This document shows, in pieces, positions 18,837-26,938 of a stretch of 52,535 bases of DNA (the first letter of the stretch is position 1; each line of letters begins with the position of its first letter). Origin of the DNA: Pseudomonas sp. GM80 (GTDB lineage Bacteria; Pseudomonadota; Gammaproteobacteria; Pseudomonadales; Pseudomonadaceae). The position numbers were made by a program, and so were the translations under genes. The notes under the pieces are model-generated. The model did not search any database. It worked only from the letters and a program-made list of their open reading frames with translations, and was not told the DNA's origin. Location of the stretch: assembly GCF_000282515.1 (NCBI RefSeq), contig NZ_AKJD01000109.1, positions 1-52,535 on the forward strand, given 5' to 3'.

Positions 18837-21014
18837 ATGGCGCTGCATCCGCAGTTTCTATTTGATCAAGGTCTCAAGGACATCGAGTTCGGTGGTTTTT
18901 TTGCCGTCACCGATGCCAGTGGGCAGGTCGCGATTTCCAGCGACAAGCAGTTGCAGGATCAGATCGACGCAACGCTGTATCAGGCCGAACACGGCGATGA
19001 CGCACAACTGCGTTTTGCCCATGCCGGGCTGATGCATCTGCACGATGCTCTGAACGCAGGTTTTCACGAACTTGCCGATCGCTACTGGACGCCGCATGGC
19101 TCCGGTCGCTGCAGAACCCTGGCGCTGCAACTGGATGCGCTGGCGGCATTGATCGCCTATCAACGGCGGGTGCCGGAAGACGTCACCAACCGCGCGGCGA
19201 TTGCCGGTCTGCTGGAGCAGATCGAAGCGCTTTATGCCCGGTCTACCGTCGCTGGCGTGTACAGCAGCGACTGGTCGACGCCGCTGGAACTGGCGACCTC
19301 GATCGACCTCGACATCAGCGCCACGGCACTGCTGGCGCACATCGGTAACGAGCCTTTGGGCCTCGGTTTGCTCGGGCATTTGCAGGTGCACGCCGAAAAC
19401 CTGATCGCCCGGGTGGCCGGCAGCGACAGCGAGTCTTGCGTTGATATTGAGTTGAGCCGTTGCGCGGTGCGAGCACACGTCAGCCTGGTGCTGGCGCGTC
19501 TGGCCAACGTGCGTGACGACAACGCGTTGTCGAACCTGGCGCGCTCGTTTGTGCTGCAAACGTTGGCACTGTTCCGCGATCCAGCTTACGGCGGCTACTG
19601 GGACCGGGTCGGCATCAACGGCAAGGTCCGCTGCGATTGGCACACGTCGTACAAACGTCATGAGTCGCCATTTCCGATCAAGACAGCGTACGACGTGGCG
19701 TTGCTGATGCAGGCGATCCAGGCGTTGCCGGGCGGTGCGAGCGAGAGTGACCGAGCCTCGGTGACGGCTGCGTTGCTGGAGTTTCACGACACCCGCAACG
19801 GTGGGCTGTTCATGGGCAAAGGCTATTTCTGGTCGACGCCCGATGACCCGACTGTGCCGTTCATTCGTCAGTTCTGGGCGCCGCCGCGTCAGCCAGGGAT
19901 TTTCAGCATCGGCAACCTGACGTACTTGCCGTTGCATTTGAAGAGTCTGAAAACCCAACTGGCCGCGGCGCATGCCTTGCAGTCCATCGCGCCGGTAACG
20001 ATTACGCCGGCACACGACGACGCCGAGCGGGTGAACCGCGAGCTGGAGGTCATCGATGGGCAGGGCGACGTGCAGGACATTCATCCGCGCGGCGTACCGT
20101 CGATCAATGTCGATCTGCAGCGTTATCTCGCGTGGCTGGCCAAGGCCCGGGCGTCGACTCAGACCCCTTACGGGCTGACTGCCGAAACCACGCCGCTGGG
20201 CTTTCGCGCCGACAAGACCTGGCAGGTGTTTTCCGGCCTGCATGTGATTTGCGACCTGCACGCACTGGGCCTGCCAATCGAAAACAAGGCGAGCCTGATC
20301 GATTGCATCCAGGCCTCGCAAAATATCGACGGCGGTTTTGCCGAACAGCCGGGGCACTTGAGTGATGTCTTTGCCACGTACTGCGCGGTGTTGTCGTTGC
20401 GTGTGCTGGGTGCCTTGCCGGGCGATGTCGAGGGTTGTGTGCGCTACCTGCAAGCGTGCCAGAACAGCGATGGCGGGTTCGGCGACGTGGCGGGTTTCGG
20501 CTCCGATATCTGGCACACCAACCTTGCGGTGCTGTCGCTGCACGCGCTGGGCGCCAAGGCCGTGGATGAGCAAGCGGTAATGGCGTTCGCCTTGCGTTGC
20601 CGTTCGGCCGACGGCGGATTCGGCAACAAGCCGGGTTATCCACCGGATGCGTTTTCGGTGTACCGCGTGGTGTCCACGCTGTTCATTCTCGACCGCCGCC
20701 TCGTCGATGCGCGGCAGACCGTGGAGTGGCTGCAGAGCCTGCAATTGGCCAATGGCTCGTTCCACTATCGGCCGGGCAAAGCGGTCAGTCTGGTCGGCAC
20801 GTATATGGCGATTGCGGCGATGTACCTGCTCGATGCGCAGCCGACACATTTACAGGCGTCGAAAGACTGGATCGCCTCTCACCAGAAACAGGACGGTGGT
20901 TTCGGCCCGCTCAACTCGACCTCGGCGACCACCGACGAAAGCTTCGTCTGCATCCAGACGCTGCTGATTCTTGAGCAAGGCCTGTCGCAATACTGGGTGG
21001 CATTGCTGAACTGA
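18837..21014 (+). CDS. Two-domain alpha/alpha-toroid protein with prenyltransferase-type repeats
   Basis: A 725-residue protein of unknown function. Residues 1-370 resemble a six-hairpin (N-acylglucosamine-epimerase-like) toroid, with GGFF at 19-22 and YGGYWDRVGINGK near 256. Residues 390-725 hold repeats of the protein-prenyltransferase-beta/terpene-cyclase type: QNIDGGFAEQPG, QNSDGGFGDVAG, RSADGGFGNKPG, ANGSFHYRPG and QKQDGGFG, each followed by a Leu/Ala helix. The zinc-ligand DxC of protein prenyltransferases reads D-A-F here, though a WHT histidine lies where one ligand would be. A DLDIS segment near residue 157 recalls the DxDD box of class II cyclases but lacks its last Asp. AGGAAGAGGG precedes the ATG. 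Possible roles are a cyclase, a transferase or a carbohydrate-processing scaffold. Confidence 0.65.
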   Translation: MALHPQFLFDQGLKDIEFGGFFAVTDASGQVAISSDKQLQDQIDATLYQAEHGDDAQLRFAHAGLMHLHDALNAGFHELADRYWTPHGSGRCRTLALQLDALAALIAYQRRVPEDVTNRAAIAGLLEQIEALYARSTVAGVYSSDWSTPLELATSIDLDISATALLAHIGNEPLGLGLLGHLQVHAENLIARVAGSDSESCVDIELSRCAVRAHVSLVLARLANVRDDNALSNLARSFVLQTLALFRDPAYGGYWDRVGINGKVRCDWHTSYKRHESPFPIKTAYDVALLMQAIQALPGGASESDRASVTAALLEFHDTRNGGLFMGKGYFWSTPDDPTVPFIRQFWAPPRQPGIFSIGNLTYLPLHLKSLKTQLAAAHALQSIAPVTITPAHDDAERVNRELEVIDGQGDVQDIHPRGVPSINVDLQRYLAWLAKARASTQTPYGLTAETTPLGFRADKTWQVFSGLHVICDLHALGLPIENKASLIDCIQASQNIDGGFAEQPGHLSDVFATYCAVLSLRVLGALPGDVEGCVRYLQACQNSDGGFGDVAGFGSDIWHTNLAVLSLHALGAKAVDEQAVMAFALRCRSADGGFGNKPGYPPDAFSVYRVVSTLFILDRRLVDARQTVEWLQSLQLANGSFHYRPGKAVSLVGTYMAIAAMYLLDAQPTHLQASKDWIASHQKQDGGFGPLNSTSATTDESFVCIQTLLILEQGLSQYWVALLN

Positions 21015-21032
21015 CCCGCCCCTGAAGGCGGG
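21015..21032 (+). other. Short GC hairpin between the toroid gene and rmlB
   Basis: CCCGCC and GGCGGG pair around loop CCTGAA, directly after the stop. No T-run follows, so it may stabilise mRNA or weaken read-through into rmlB rather than end transcription. Confidence 0.45.
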
Positions 21033-21078
21033 CAGCATCGAAGGACTGTGAATCATCATTTTGCCAGGGGAGGCGCTG

Positions 21079-22161
21079 ATGAAAATTTTAGTGACAGGGG
21101 GCGCGGGCTTTATCGGCTCGGCAGTGGTGCGGTTTCTGCTCAATGAAACCGAGTGCGAAGTGATCAATGTCGACAAACTGACCTACGCCGGCAATCTGGA
21201 GTCGCTGGCTGAAATCGCGGACTCGCCGCGTTACCGTTTCTGCCAGGTGGACATCTGCGACAAGCCGGCGCTGGACGAACTCTTCGCGCGTCTGCAACCG
21301 GACGCGGTGATGCATCTGGCGGCCGAATCCCATGTGGATCGTTCGATCGATGGCCCTCAAGCCTTCATCGAAACCAACATCGTCGGCACTTACACCCTGC
21401 TCGAAGCCGCGCGCGGCTATTGGAACCGTCTGGACGCTGCGCGTCAGCAGGCGTTCCGCTTCCACCATATTTCCACCGACGAGGTGTACGGCGATCTGGA
21501 GCCTGACGATCCGGCGTTTACCGAAACCACCGCCTATGCGCCGAGCTCACCTTACTCGGCGACCAAGGCCGGTTCGGATCATCTGGTGCGCGCCTGGCAT
21601 CGCACGTTCGGGCTGCCGGTGGTGATGAGCAATTGCTCGAACAATTACGGGCCGTACCACTTCCCGGAAAAACTCATTCCGCACGTCATTCTCAATGCAC
21701 TGCAAGGCAAGCCGCTGCCGGTGTACGGCGACGGTGCGCAGATCCGCGACTGGCTGTTTGTCGAAGATCACGCCCGGGCGCTTTACGCGGTGGTCAGCAA
21801 CGGTGAAGTGGGGCAGACCTACAACATCGGTGGCCACAACGAAAAAACCAACCTTGAAGTGGTGCACACCGTGTGCGATCTGCTTGAGGCGCGGGGTGCG
21901 CAGAAACCGGCCGGGGTCGCGCATTTCCGCGACCTGATCACCTTCGTCAAGGATCGTCCGGGCCACGACAAACGTTATGCCGTCGATGCCGGCAAGATCC
22001 ACGCGCAGTTGGGCTGGACGCCGCAGGAAACCTTCGACAGCGGCATGAAAAAAACCGTCGACTGGTACCTCGACAATCGCGCCTGGTGGATTCGTGTGAT
22101 CTCCGGCGCCTACGCCCTCGAACGTCTCGGCGACCAGTTGCAAGAAGCCCACGTGGATTGA
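21079..22161 (+). CDS. rmlB: dTDP-glucose 4,6-dehydratase
   Basis: Converts dTDP-glucose to dTDP-4-keto-6-deoxyglucose. The 360-residue extended SDR has the TGGAGFIGS nucleotide loop at the N-terminus, the STDEVYGDL segment, the YSATKAG catalytic Tyr/Lys pair and SNNYGPYHFPEKLIP, all diagnostic for RmlB. The ATG at 21079 follows a strong AGGGGAGG site; the TTG at 21061 is weaker. It is the fourth gene of the block. rmlC and rmlD are not in the window, so the keto sugar may go to rhamnose through genes elsewhere or to another 6-deoxysugar. Confidence 0.93.
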   Translation: MKILVTGGAGFIGSAVVRFLLNETECEVINVDKLTYAGNLESLAEIADSPRYRFCQVDICDKPALDELFARLQPDAVMHLAAESHVDRSIDGPQAFIETNIVGTYTLLEAARGYWNRLDAARQQAFRFHHISTDEVYGDLEPDDPAFTETTAYAPSSPYSATKAGSDHLVRAWHRTFGLPVVMSNCSNNYGPYHFPEKLIPHVILNALQGKPLPVYGDGAQIRDWLFVEDHARALYAVVSNGEVGQTYNIGGHNEKTNLEVVHTVCDLLEARGAQKPAGVAHFRDLITFVKDRPGHDKRYAVDAGKIHAQLGWTPQETFDSGMKKTVDWYLDNRAWWIRVISGAYALERLGDQLQEAHVD

Positions 22162-22223
22162 CATCACCCCCCGTCAATGACGCCGGTTGGCGTCAGTCAT
22201 CTATTGCTGAAAAGGAAACAGGC

Positions 22224-23147
22224 ATGGCCAAGTACAAGGGAATTCTGTTGGCGGGCGGCGCTGGCTCGCGGTTGCATCCAATCACTTTGGGCGTCTCCAA
22301 GCAGTCGCTGCCGGTGTATGACAAACCGATGATCTACTACCCGCTGTCGGTGCTGATGCTGGCGGAAATTCGCGAGATCCTGATCATCTCCACTCCCGAA
22401 GATCTGCCGGGCTTTCAGCGCATGCTCGGCGACGGCAGCCAATTGGGCCTGAGCCTGAGTTACGCCGTGCAACCGAGCCCGGACGGCCTCGCCCAGGCGT
22501 TCATCATCGGTCGCGAATTTGTCGGCGATGACAACGTCTGCCTGGTGCTCGGCGACAATATTTTCTACGGCGCCGGCTTCGGTGAAACGCTGTTGCAGGC
22601 TGCGACCCGCGAAGAGGGCGCGACCGTGTTCGGCTACTACGTGGCGGACCCGGAACGCTTCGGCGTGGTGGAGTTCGACGCCAGCGGCAAGGCCCTGAGC
22701 ATCTGTGAAAAACCGAGTGAGCCGAAGTCCAACTTCGCCGTTACCGGCCTGTATTTCTACGACAACGAAGTGCTGCGCATTGCCGCCGAGATCCAGCCGT
22801 CGCCGCGCGGCGAACTGGAAATTACCGACGTCAACAATGTCTATCTGCAACGTGGGCAATTGAACGTGTCGGTGATGGGCCGCGGCATGGCCTGGCTGGA
22901 CACGGGAACGCACGATGCGCTGATGGAGGCGGGCAATTTCGTCCAGGCCATCGAGAAACGTCAGGGCCTGAAAATCGCCTGCCTCGAAGAGATTGCCTAC
23001 AACAAGGGCTGGATCGATGACGCGCAGTTGCTGGTGCTGGCGGGGAGCATGAGCAAGACCGGTTACGGTCAGTATCTGGCACGACTGATCAACGATGACG
23101 TGCTGACGGTGCTGGATGCCCAGCGTTCGCTGAAGGGCGCGGCCTGA
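22224..23147 (+). CDS. rmlA: Glucose-1-phosphate thymidylyltransferase
   Basis: Makes dTDP-glucose from dTTP and glucose-1-phosphate, the substrate of RmlB. The 307-residue product has the nucleotidyltransferase signature GILLAGGAGSRLHPIT, SKQSLPVYDKPMIYYPLS, LGDNIFYG and the C-terminal GTHDALMEA loop. The ATG at 22224 has AAAGGAAA at proper spacing; the open frame further upstream overlaps rmlB and is not used. It ends the saccharide cluster and converges on the LLM monooxygenase gene. Confidence 0.94.
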   Translation: MAKYKGILLAGGAGSRLHPITLGVSKQSLPVYDKPMIYYPLSVLMLAEIREILIISTPEDLPGFQRMLGDGSQLGLSLSYAVQPSPDGLAQAFIIGREFVGDDNVCLVLGDNIFYGAGFGETLLQAATREEGATVFGYYVADPERFGVVEFDASGKALSICEKPSEPKSNFAVTGLYFYDNEVLRIAAEIQPSPRGELEITDVNNVYLQRGQLNVSVMGRGMAWLDTGTHDALMEAGNFVQAIEKRQGLKIACLEEIAYNKGWIDDAQLLVLAGSMSKTGYGQYLARLINDDVLTVLDAQRSLKGAA

Positions 23148-23213
23148 CTGTCCGGGCATTTCAGTGCGCGGGCCAAGCGCTCGGCAGGGTCAACACCCCG
23201 CACGAGCGCACTG

Positions 23214-23227
23214 GCGAGCAAGCTCGC
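23214..23227. repeat. Small REP-like hairpin between rmlA and the LLM gene
   Basis: GCGAGCAAGCTCGC is a perfect 5-bp stem-loop with the core seen in the GCTTGCTCGCGAA REP family at 41101-41192 and 45591-45677. It lies between convergent stops and may act as a weak terminator. Confidence 0.5.
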
Positions 23228-23238
23228 TCTCTGCGGTT

Positions 23239-24384
23239 TTAGTGGCCGGTTACGCTGTCCGCTTGTGGCGTTTTAGCGTTCGGGTGTGAGTCGGCTGGCG
23301 GCATCTGCAGCGATTGCAGATGTGCCAGGCGATTGGCGTGAGTCGGTGCTTCGGCGGCCAGCGGCGAGCGGCGTTTGCGGGTTTCTTCACGCAGCACCGG
23401 CAGCACTTCCTTGCCGAACATGTCGAGCTGTTCCAGCACGGTTTTCAACGGAATGCCGCCATGGTCGAACAGGAAGAGCTGGCGCTGATAGTCGCCGAAG
23501 TACTCGCGGAAGGTCAGCGTCTTGTCGATGATTTCCTGCGGGCTGCCAACGGCCAGCGGGGTCATCTCCATGAACTCTTCCAGGGATGGACCGTGGCCAT
23601 ACACCGGCGCATTGTCGAAGTAGGGACGGAACTCGCGGCGGGCATCCTGGGAATTGCGGCGCATGAAAATGTGCCCGCCAAGGCCGACGATGGCTTGCTC
23701 CGGCGTGCCATGGCCGTAATGGGCAAAACGCGCCCGATAGAATTCGACCAGGGCCATGAAATGCTCGCGCGGCCAGAGGATGTGACTGGCGAAAAAGCCG
23801 TCACCGTAATACGCCGCTTGTTCAGCGATTTCCGGGGTGCGGATCGAGCCATGCCAGACGAAGGGCGGCAGGTCGTCCAGCGGCCGCGGAATGGAGGTGA
23901 AGTTGTTCAACGGGGTACGAAAACGACCGCTCCAGTTAATGTCTTCTTCGCGCCAGAGCCGATGCAGCAGGCGATAGTTTTCCATCGCCAGCGGCAGCCC
24001 GTCGGTGATGTTTTTGCCGAACCACGGATAGACCGGTGCGGTGTTGCCGCGCCCAAGCATCAAGTCCATGCGCCCGCCGCAGAGGTTTTGCAGCAGCGAA
24101 TATTCTTCAGCCAGGCGCACCGGGTCGTTGGTGCTGATGAGGGTAGTGGACGTCGACAGAATGATGCGTTGGGTTTTCGCGGCGATGTAGGCCAGCAGCG
24201 TGGTGGGAGAGGAGGTGATGAATGGTGGATTGTGATGCTCGCCGGTAGCGAACACATCCAGCCCGATGTCTTCGGCTTTCTGCGCAATTTGCAGGGTGGC
24301 CTGGATGCGTTCCGATTCGCTGGGGGTACGGGCGTTGGTAGGGTCTTGTGTGACGTCGCCAACGGTGTAGATCCCGAATTGCAT
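23239..24384 (-). CDS. LLM-class (luciferase-like) FMN-dependent monooxygenase
   Basis: A 381-residue bacterial-luciferase-like flavin monooxygenase, most like the CE1758-type subfamily (N-terminus MQFGIYTVGDVTQDP). Typical segments are ATGEHHNPP, STSTTLISTNDPVRLAEEYS, GGRMDLMLGRGN and PFVWHGSIRTPEIAEQAA. These enzymes use FMNH2 supplied by a separate reductase; a flavin reductase with the same promoter operator lies at 34083-34589. The C-terminal 45 residues are a polar, probably disordered tail. The start has a near-perfect AAGGAGG. It is divergent from the dehydrogenase at 24541 and shares an operator with it. The substrate is unknown. Confidence 0.82.
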   Translation of the reverse strand: MQFGIYTVGDVTQDPTNARTPSESERIQATLQIAQKAEDIGLDVFATGEHHNPPFITSSPTTLLAYIAAKTQRIILSTSTTLISTNDPVRLAEEYSLLQNLCGGRMDLMLGRGNTAPVYPWFGKNITDGLPLAMENYRLLHRLWREEDINWSGRFRTPLNNFTSIPRPLDDLPPFVWHGSIRTPEIAEQAAYYGDGFFASHILWPREHFMALVEFYRARFAHYGHGTPEQAIVGLGGHIFMRRNSQDARREFRPYFDNAPVYGHGPSLEEFMEMTPLAVGSPQEIIDKTLTFREYFGDYQRQLFLFDHGGIPLKTVLEQLDMFGKEVLPVLREETRKRRSPLAAEAPTHANRLAHLQSLQMPPADSHPNAKTPQADSVTGH

Positions 24385-24452
24385 AAAGCCTCCTTGCCTT
24401 GGGTAAAGGGTATGTTTGAAACCCTGCCGCGAAGGTTAAATCGTCGCGGCAC

Positions 24453-24480
24453 TTGAAATGTACGCCTGTACACGTACAAT
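24453..24480 (+). promoter_or_regulatory. Promoter A(+) with embedded palindrome
   Basis: TTGAAA (24453-24458), 16-base spacer and TACAAT (24475-24480), reading toward the dehydrogenase at 24541. The palindrome TGTACGCCTGTACACGTACA (24459-24478) fills the spacer, the position expected for repression by steric block. Confidence 0.7.
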
Positions 24481-24485
24481 CGCAA
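24457..24485 (-). promoter_or_regulatory. Promoter A(-) overlapping the same palindrome
   Basis: On the other strand, TTGCGA (24480-24485) and TACATT (24457-24462) are 17 bases apart and read toward the LLM monooxygenase. The palindrome again lies between the two elements, so one bound protein could shut off both divergent promoters. Confidence 0.62.
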
Positions 24486-24540
24486 TTGTGCATCATCGTT
24501 CGAACGGATTTCGACCACCTCATCTAGACGGGAGCGCGAC

Positions 24541-25416
24541 ATGGAACTGGGATTTATCGGCTTGGGCACGATGGGCGCACCGATGGTGCTGAACCTGCTG
24601 AAGGCTGGGCATCAGGTGCGTGTGTGGAATCGCTCGGCGGCGCCGTTGCAGGCGCTGGTCAATGCCGGTGCCGAAGCCGTCGACAGCCCGGCGCTCGCGG
24701 CTCGCGCCGAGGTGCTGATTTCGATGCTGGGCGACGATGCGGCGATTCGTGCGGTGTTTCTGGATGCCCACGCCATCGACGGTCTGGCGCCCGGCAGCGT
24801 TCACGTCAACATGTCCACGGTGTCTGTCGCCCTCGCCCGGGAAATGGCGGCCCTGCACAAGGTGCGCGGTGTGGCTTATGTGTCGGCACCGGTGCTGGGG
24901 CGTGTGGATGTCGCGGCCGCCGGCAATCTGAATATCCTCGCCTCAGGCGATGCCGAGGCGCTGGCGCGGGTGCAGCCACTGTTCGATGTGCTGGGGCGCA
25001 AGACCTGGCCATTCGGCGAAGACGCAGAACGCGCCTGCGTAGCCAAACTCTCGGCCAATCTGATGATTGCCGCAGCGATTGAATCAACCGCCGAGGCGTC
25101 GACCCTGGCCAACGGCTACGGCATCAGTCGCGCGGATTTCATCGAGATGATCACCTCGACCCTGTTCGCCGTGCCGGTGTATCAGGGCTACGGAAAACTG
25201 ATGGTCGACAAACAATTCGAGCCCGCCGGGTTCAAGCTGTCGCTGGGGCTCAAGGATGTCCGCCTGGCGCTGGAGGCCGGCGAAGCTGCGCACGTGCCGC
25301 TGCCGTTTGCCAGTGTGTTGAAGGACAACTTGCTCGATGGCATGGCCCACGGTCAGGCCGACCAGGACTGGGCGTCACTTTCGCAGGTCAGTGACCGACG
25401 CGCTGGCTCAAAGTAA
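24541..25416 (+). CDS. NAD(P)-dependent beta-hydroxyacid dehydrogenase family protein
   Basis: A 291-residue member of the 3-hydroxyisobutyrate/6-phosphogluconate dehydrogenase superfamily. The Rossmann motif is GLGTMG at residues 7-12. The conserved catalytic lysine is present in AKLSANLM (about residue 171). The substrate loop reads SAPVLGRV rather than the usual APVSGG seen in MmsB at 14447, so its substrate probably differs from 3-hydroxyisobutyrate. Glyoxylate/succinic-semialdehyde reductase-like or imine-reductase-like activity is possible. GGGAG precedes the ATG. Its promoter carries the shared palindrome. Confidence 0.8.
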   Translation: MELGFIGLGTMGAPMVLNLLKAGHQVRVWNRSAAPLQALVNAGAEAVDSPALAARAEVLISMLGDDAAIRAVFLDAHAIDGLAPGSVHVNMSTVSVALAREMAALHKVRGVAYVSAPVLGRVDVAAAGNLNILASGDAEALARVQPLFDVLGRKTWPFGEDAERACVAKLSANLMIAAAIESTAEASTLANGYGISRADFIEMITSTLFAVPVYQGYGKLMVDKQFEPAGFKLSLGLKDVRLALEAGEAAHVPLPFASVLKDNLLDGMAHGQADQDWASLSQVSDRRAGSK

Positions 25417-25471
25417 TCATGCGGTAGGGCAAGCCGTAACTTCAGTGCAAGTTCGGTGGGCACTTTGCGCC

Positions 25472-25494
25472 TTGAGTATTAGTTTGAGTGTTAG
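25472..25494 (+). repeat. Two direct repeats TTGAGTRTTAG
   Basis: TTGAGTATTAG (25472-25482) and TTGAGTGTTAG (25484-25494) lie in tandem at a 12-base period, about one helical turn, 43 bases before the -35 of promoter B. An activator site is possible; nothing similar was noticed at the other sites. Confidence 0.4.
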
Positions 25495-25536
25495 TTGTCT
25501 TTTTCTGAAATATGCAAGAAGTCTGATAATAACGCT

Positions 25537-25565
25537 TGTCAATGTACGACTGTAGACGTACATTT
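25537..25565 (+). promoter_or_regulatory. Promoter B with embedded palindrome
   Basis: TTGTCA (25537-25542), a 17-base spacer and TACATT (25560-25565) read toward the monooxygenase gene at 25646. The palindrome TGTACGACTGTAGACGTACA (25544-25563) lies between them and matches site A at 18 of 20 positions. Confidence 0.72.
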
Positions 25566-25645
25566 TTGCCGGGGTTTAACAACAATAAAAGTTCTGTCTG
25601 TTTTTTCATCTGCTGACCCTCAATAAATAATAGCTAGGAGCCGTT

Positions 25646-26803
25646 ATGAAGAATCTAATGCAATGGAACAGCCTTCCCTCCGAATCCAATGAATGGCTCG
25701 AGAAGGTGCGTGCACTGAACCCGCTGATCGTTCAGCACCGAGATTACAGCGAGCAGACGAACGCGACGCACAAGGACGTGATGTCTCAATTTTTCAAGGA
25801 TGGTTTTGGCCGCACTTCAGTGTCCAGGGCATTCGGCGGATCCCAGGTCGACATTCAGACCACCTCGGCGCTGTTGCTGGAATTTGCCCGGCATGACGCT
25901 TCGCTGTCCTGGCAGCTGGCCGTGCAGGTGGCCATGGGCCGACTCTCCGATTACTTGCCGGAAAGCACCTCCGAAGCGATCTACAACCACTGCGATGGTT
26001 TTGTGATCGGCGCCATTCACTCCGGTGGCGAAGCGCTGCCGATGGGCGACGATTACCTGCTCAGCGGCCGTTGGGCGTTCGCCAGCGGTTCGGCGCATGC
26101 CGACTGGCTGGTCTGCACTGCAACCGTCAAAGGCACGGAAAACAACACCACACCCGAAGTGCGGATGTTCTTTGTGCCGGCCAGCCAGTGCAAGATCCTG
26201 CCGACCTGGGACACCCTTGGCATGCGCGGCACCGGCAGCCATCACTTCGAATGTTCGCAGGTGCTGGTCAACAAGGCCTTCTCCCTGAACACCGAAAGCC
26301 TCAAGCAATCGCCCGAAGCGCGCAGCTCGCGTGCCTATGCCACCGGTTACTACGAGTTCGGTACGCTGGCAGCGATGTCCACCGTGCTGGGCGTTGCCCG
26401 CGCGGCGGTCGACCACTTCCGCAACGACCGCGCCGTCAACTCCGATCCAGGCCTTGAAGGGGTAATTTTCGAAAAAACCGGCCGGGCGATCTCTTCGGTG
26501 CACACCGCCCAGTTGCTGCTCGAAGACGCGATTCACCAAGTGATCAATCGCGGTGAAACCTTCGGTGAACCGGTCAGTGCGCGCGTCGGCCTGGCGGCGT
26601 CAGTGCTCACCGAAAACTCGGTGAACGCGGTCAATCAGATCTTTTCGATGGCCGGTTCGAAGGCGGTTTACAAGTCGCACTTTCTGGAACGTTGCTTCCG
26701 CGATATTCATACCGGTTCGAAGCACTTCACCTTGTCGCCTTTGAACTTGCACGGTATCGGTAAATATTATCTGGATAAAACCAATGCGCTGGCAGCGGCT
26801 TGA
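25646..26803 (+). CDS. Acyl-CoA-dehydrogenase-fold flavin monooxygenase
   Basis: A 385-residue protein of the acyl-CoA dehydrogenase fold, in the group that includes flavin-dependent monooxygenases (HsaA, DszC, IacA and sugar N-oxygenase KijD3 types). Visible segments are LLLEFARHDASLSWQLAV, the sheet-domain RWAFASGSAHADWLVC and LGMRGTGSHHFECSQVLV, and the C-terminal helical DIHTGSKHFTLSP. The catalytic glutamate of true acyl-CoA dehydrogenases is not evident, supporting an oxygenase. Such enzymes need FADH2/FMNH2 from a flavin reductase. The flavin reductase at 34083-34589 has the same operator and is a plausible partner. TAGGAG precedes the ATG. It appears monocistronic, with a hairpin after it. 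Confidence 0.75.
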   Translation: MKNLMQWNSLPSESNEWLEKVRALNPLIVQHRDYSEQTNATHKDVMSQFFKDGFGRTSVSRAFGGSQVDIQTTSALLLEFARHDASLSWQLAVQVAMGRLSDYLPESTSEAIYNHCDGFVIGAIHSGGEALPMGDDYLLSGRWAFASGSAHADWLVCTATVKGTENNTTPEVRMFFVPASQCKILPTWDTLGMRGTGSHHFECSQVLVNKAFSLNTESLKQSPEARSSRAYATGYYEFGTLAAMSTVLGVARAAVDHFRNDRAVNSDPGLEGVIFEKTGRAISSVHTAQLLLEDAIHQVINRGETFGEPVSARVGLAASVLTENSVNAVNQIFSMAGSKAVYKSHFLERCFRDIHTGSKHFTLSPLNLHGIGKYYLDKTNALAAA

Positions 26804-26813
26804 CAGATAACTA

Positions 26814-26871
26814 ACAAAACAGGCGCGTTACACGTGAATTGCCACAGGGATATATAGCGCGCCTGTTTTGT
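26814..26871 (+). terminator. Terminator-like hairpin after the monooxygenase gene
   Basis: ACAAAACAGGCGCG (26814-26827) and CGCGCCTGTTTTGT (26858-26871) form a perfect 14-bp stem around a 30-base loop, with TTTT in the 3' arm. It separates the monooxygenase from the efflux operon, so the latter probably has its own promoter in 26872-26938. Confidence 0.7.
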
Positions 26872-26938
26872 GCAACAGCCTTTATTTTCTTAATAACTGA
26901 ACTTTTGTGCTCGCAATAAAGAGTCAAGGGAGTGCCAT

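Noticed and set aside
19297..19332. DLDIS as a class II terpene cyclase DxDD box
   Set aside because: The last Asp is Ile and the motif lies in the N-terminal toroid, not where cyclases carry it; kept only as a weak alternative in the gene entry.
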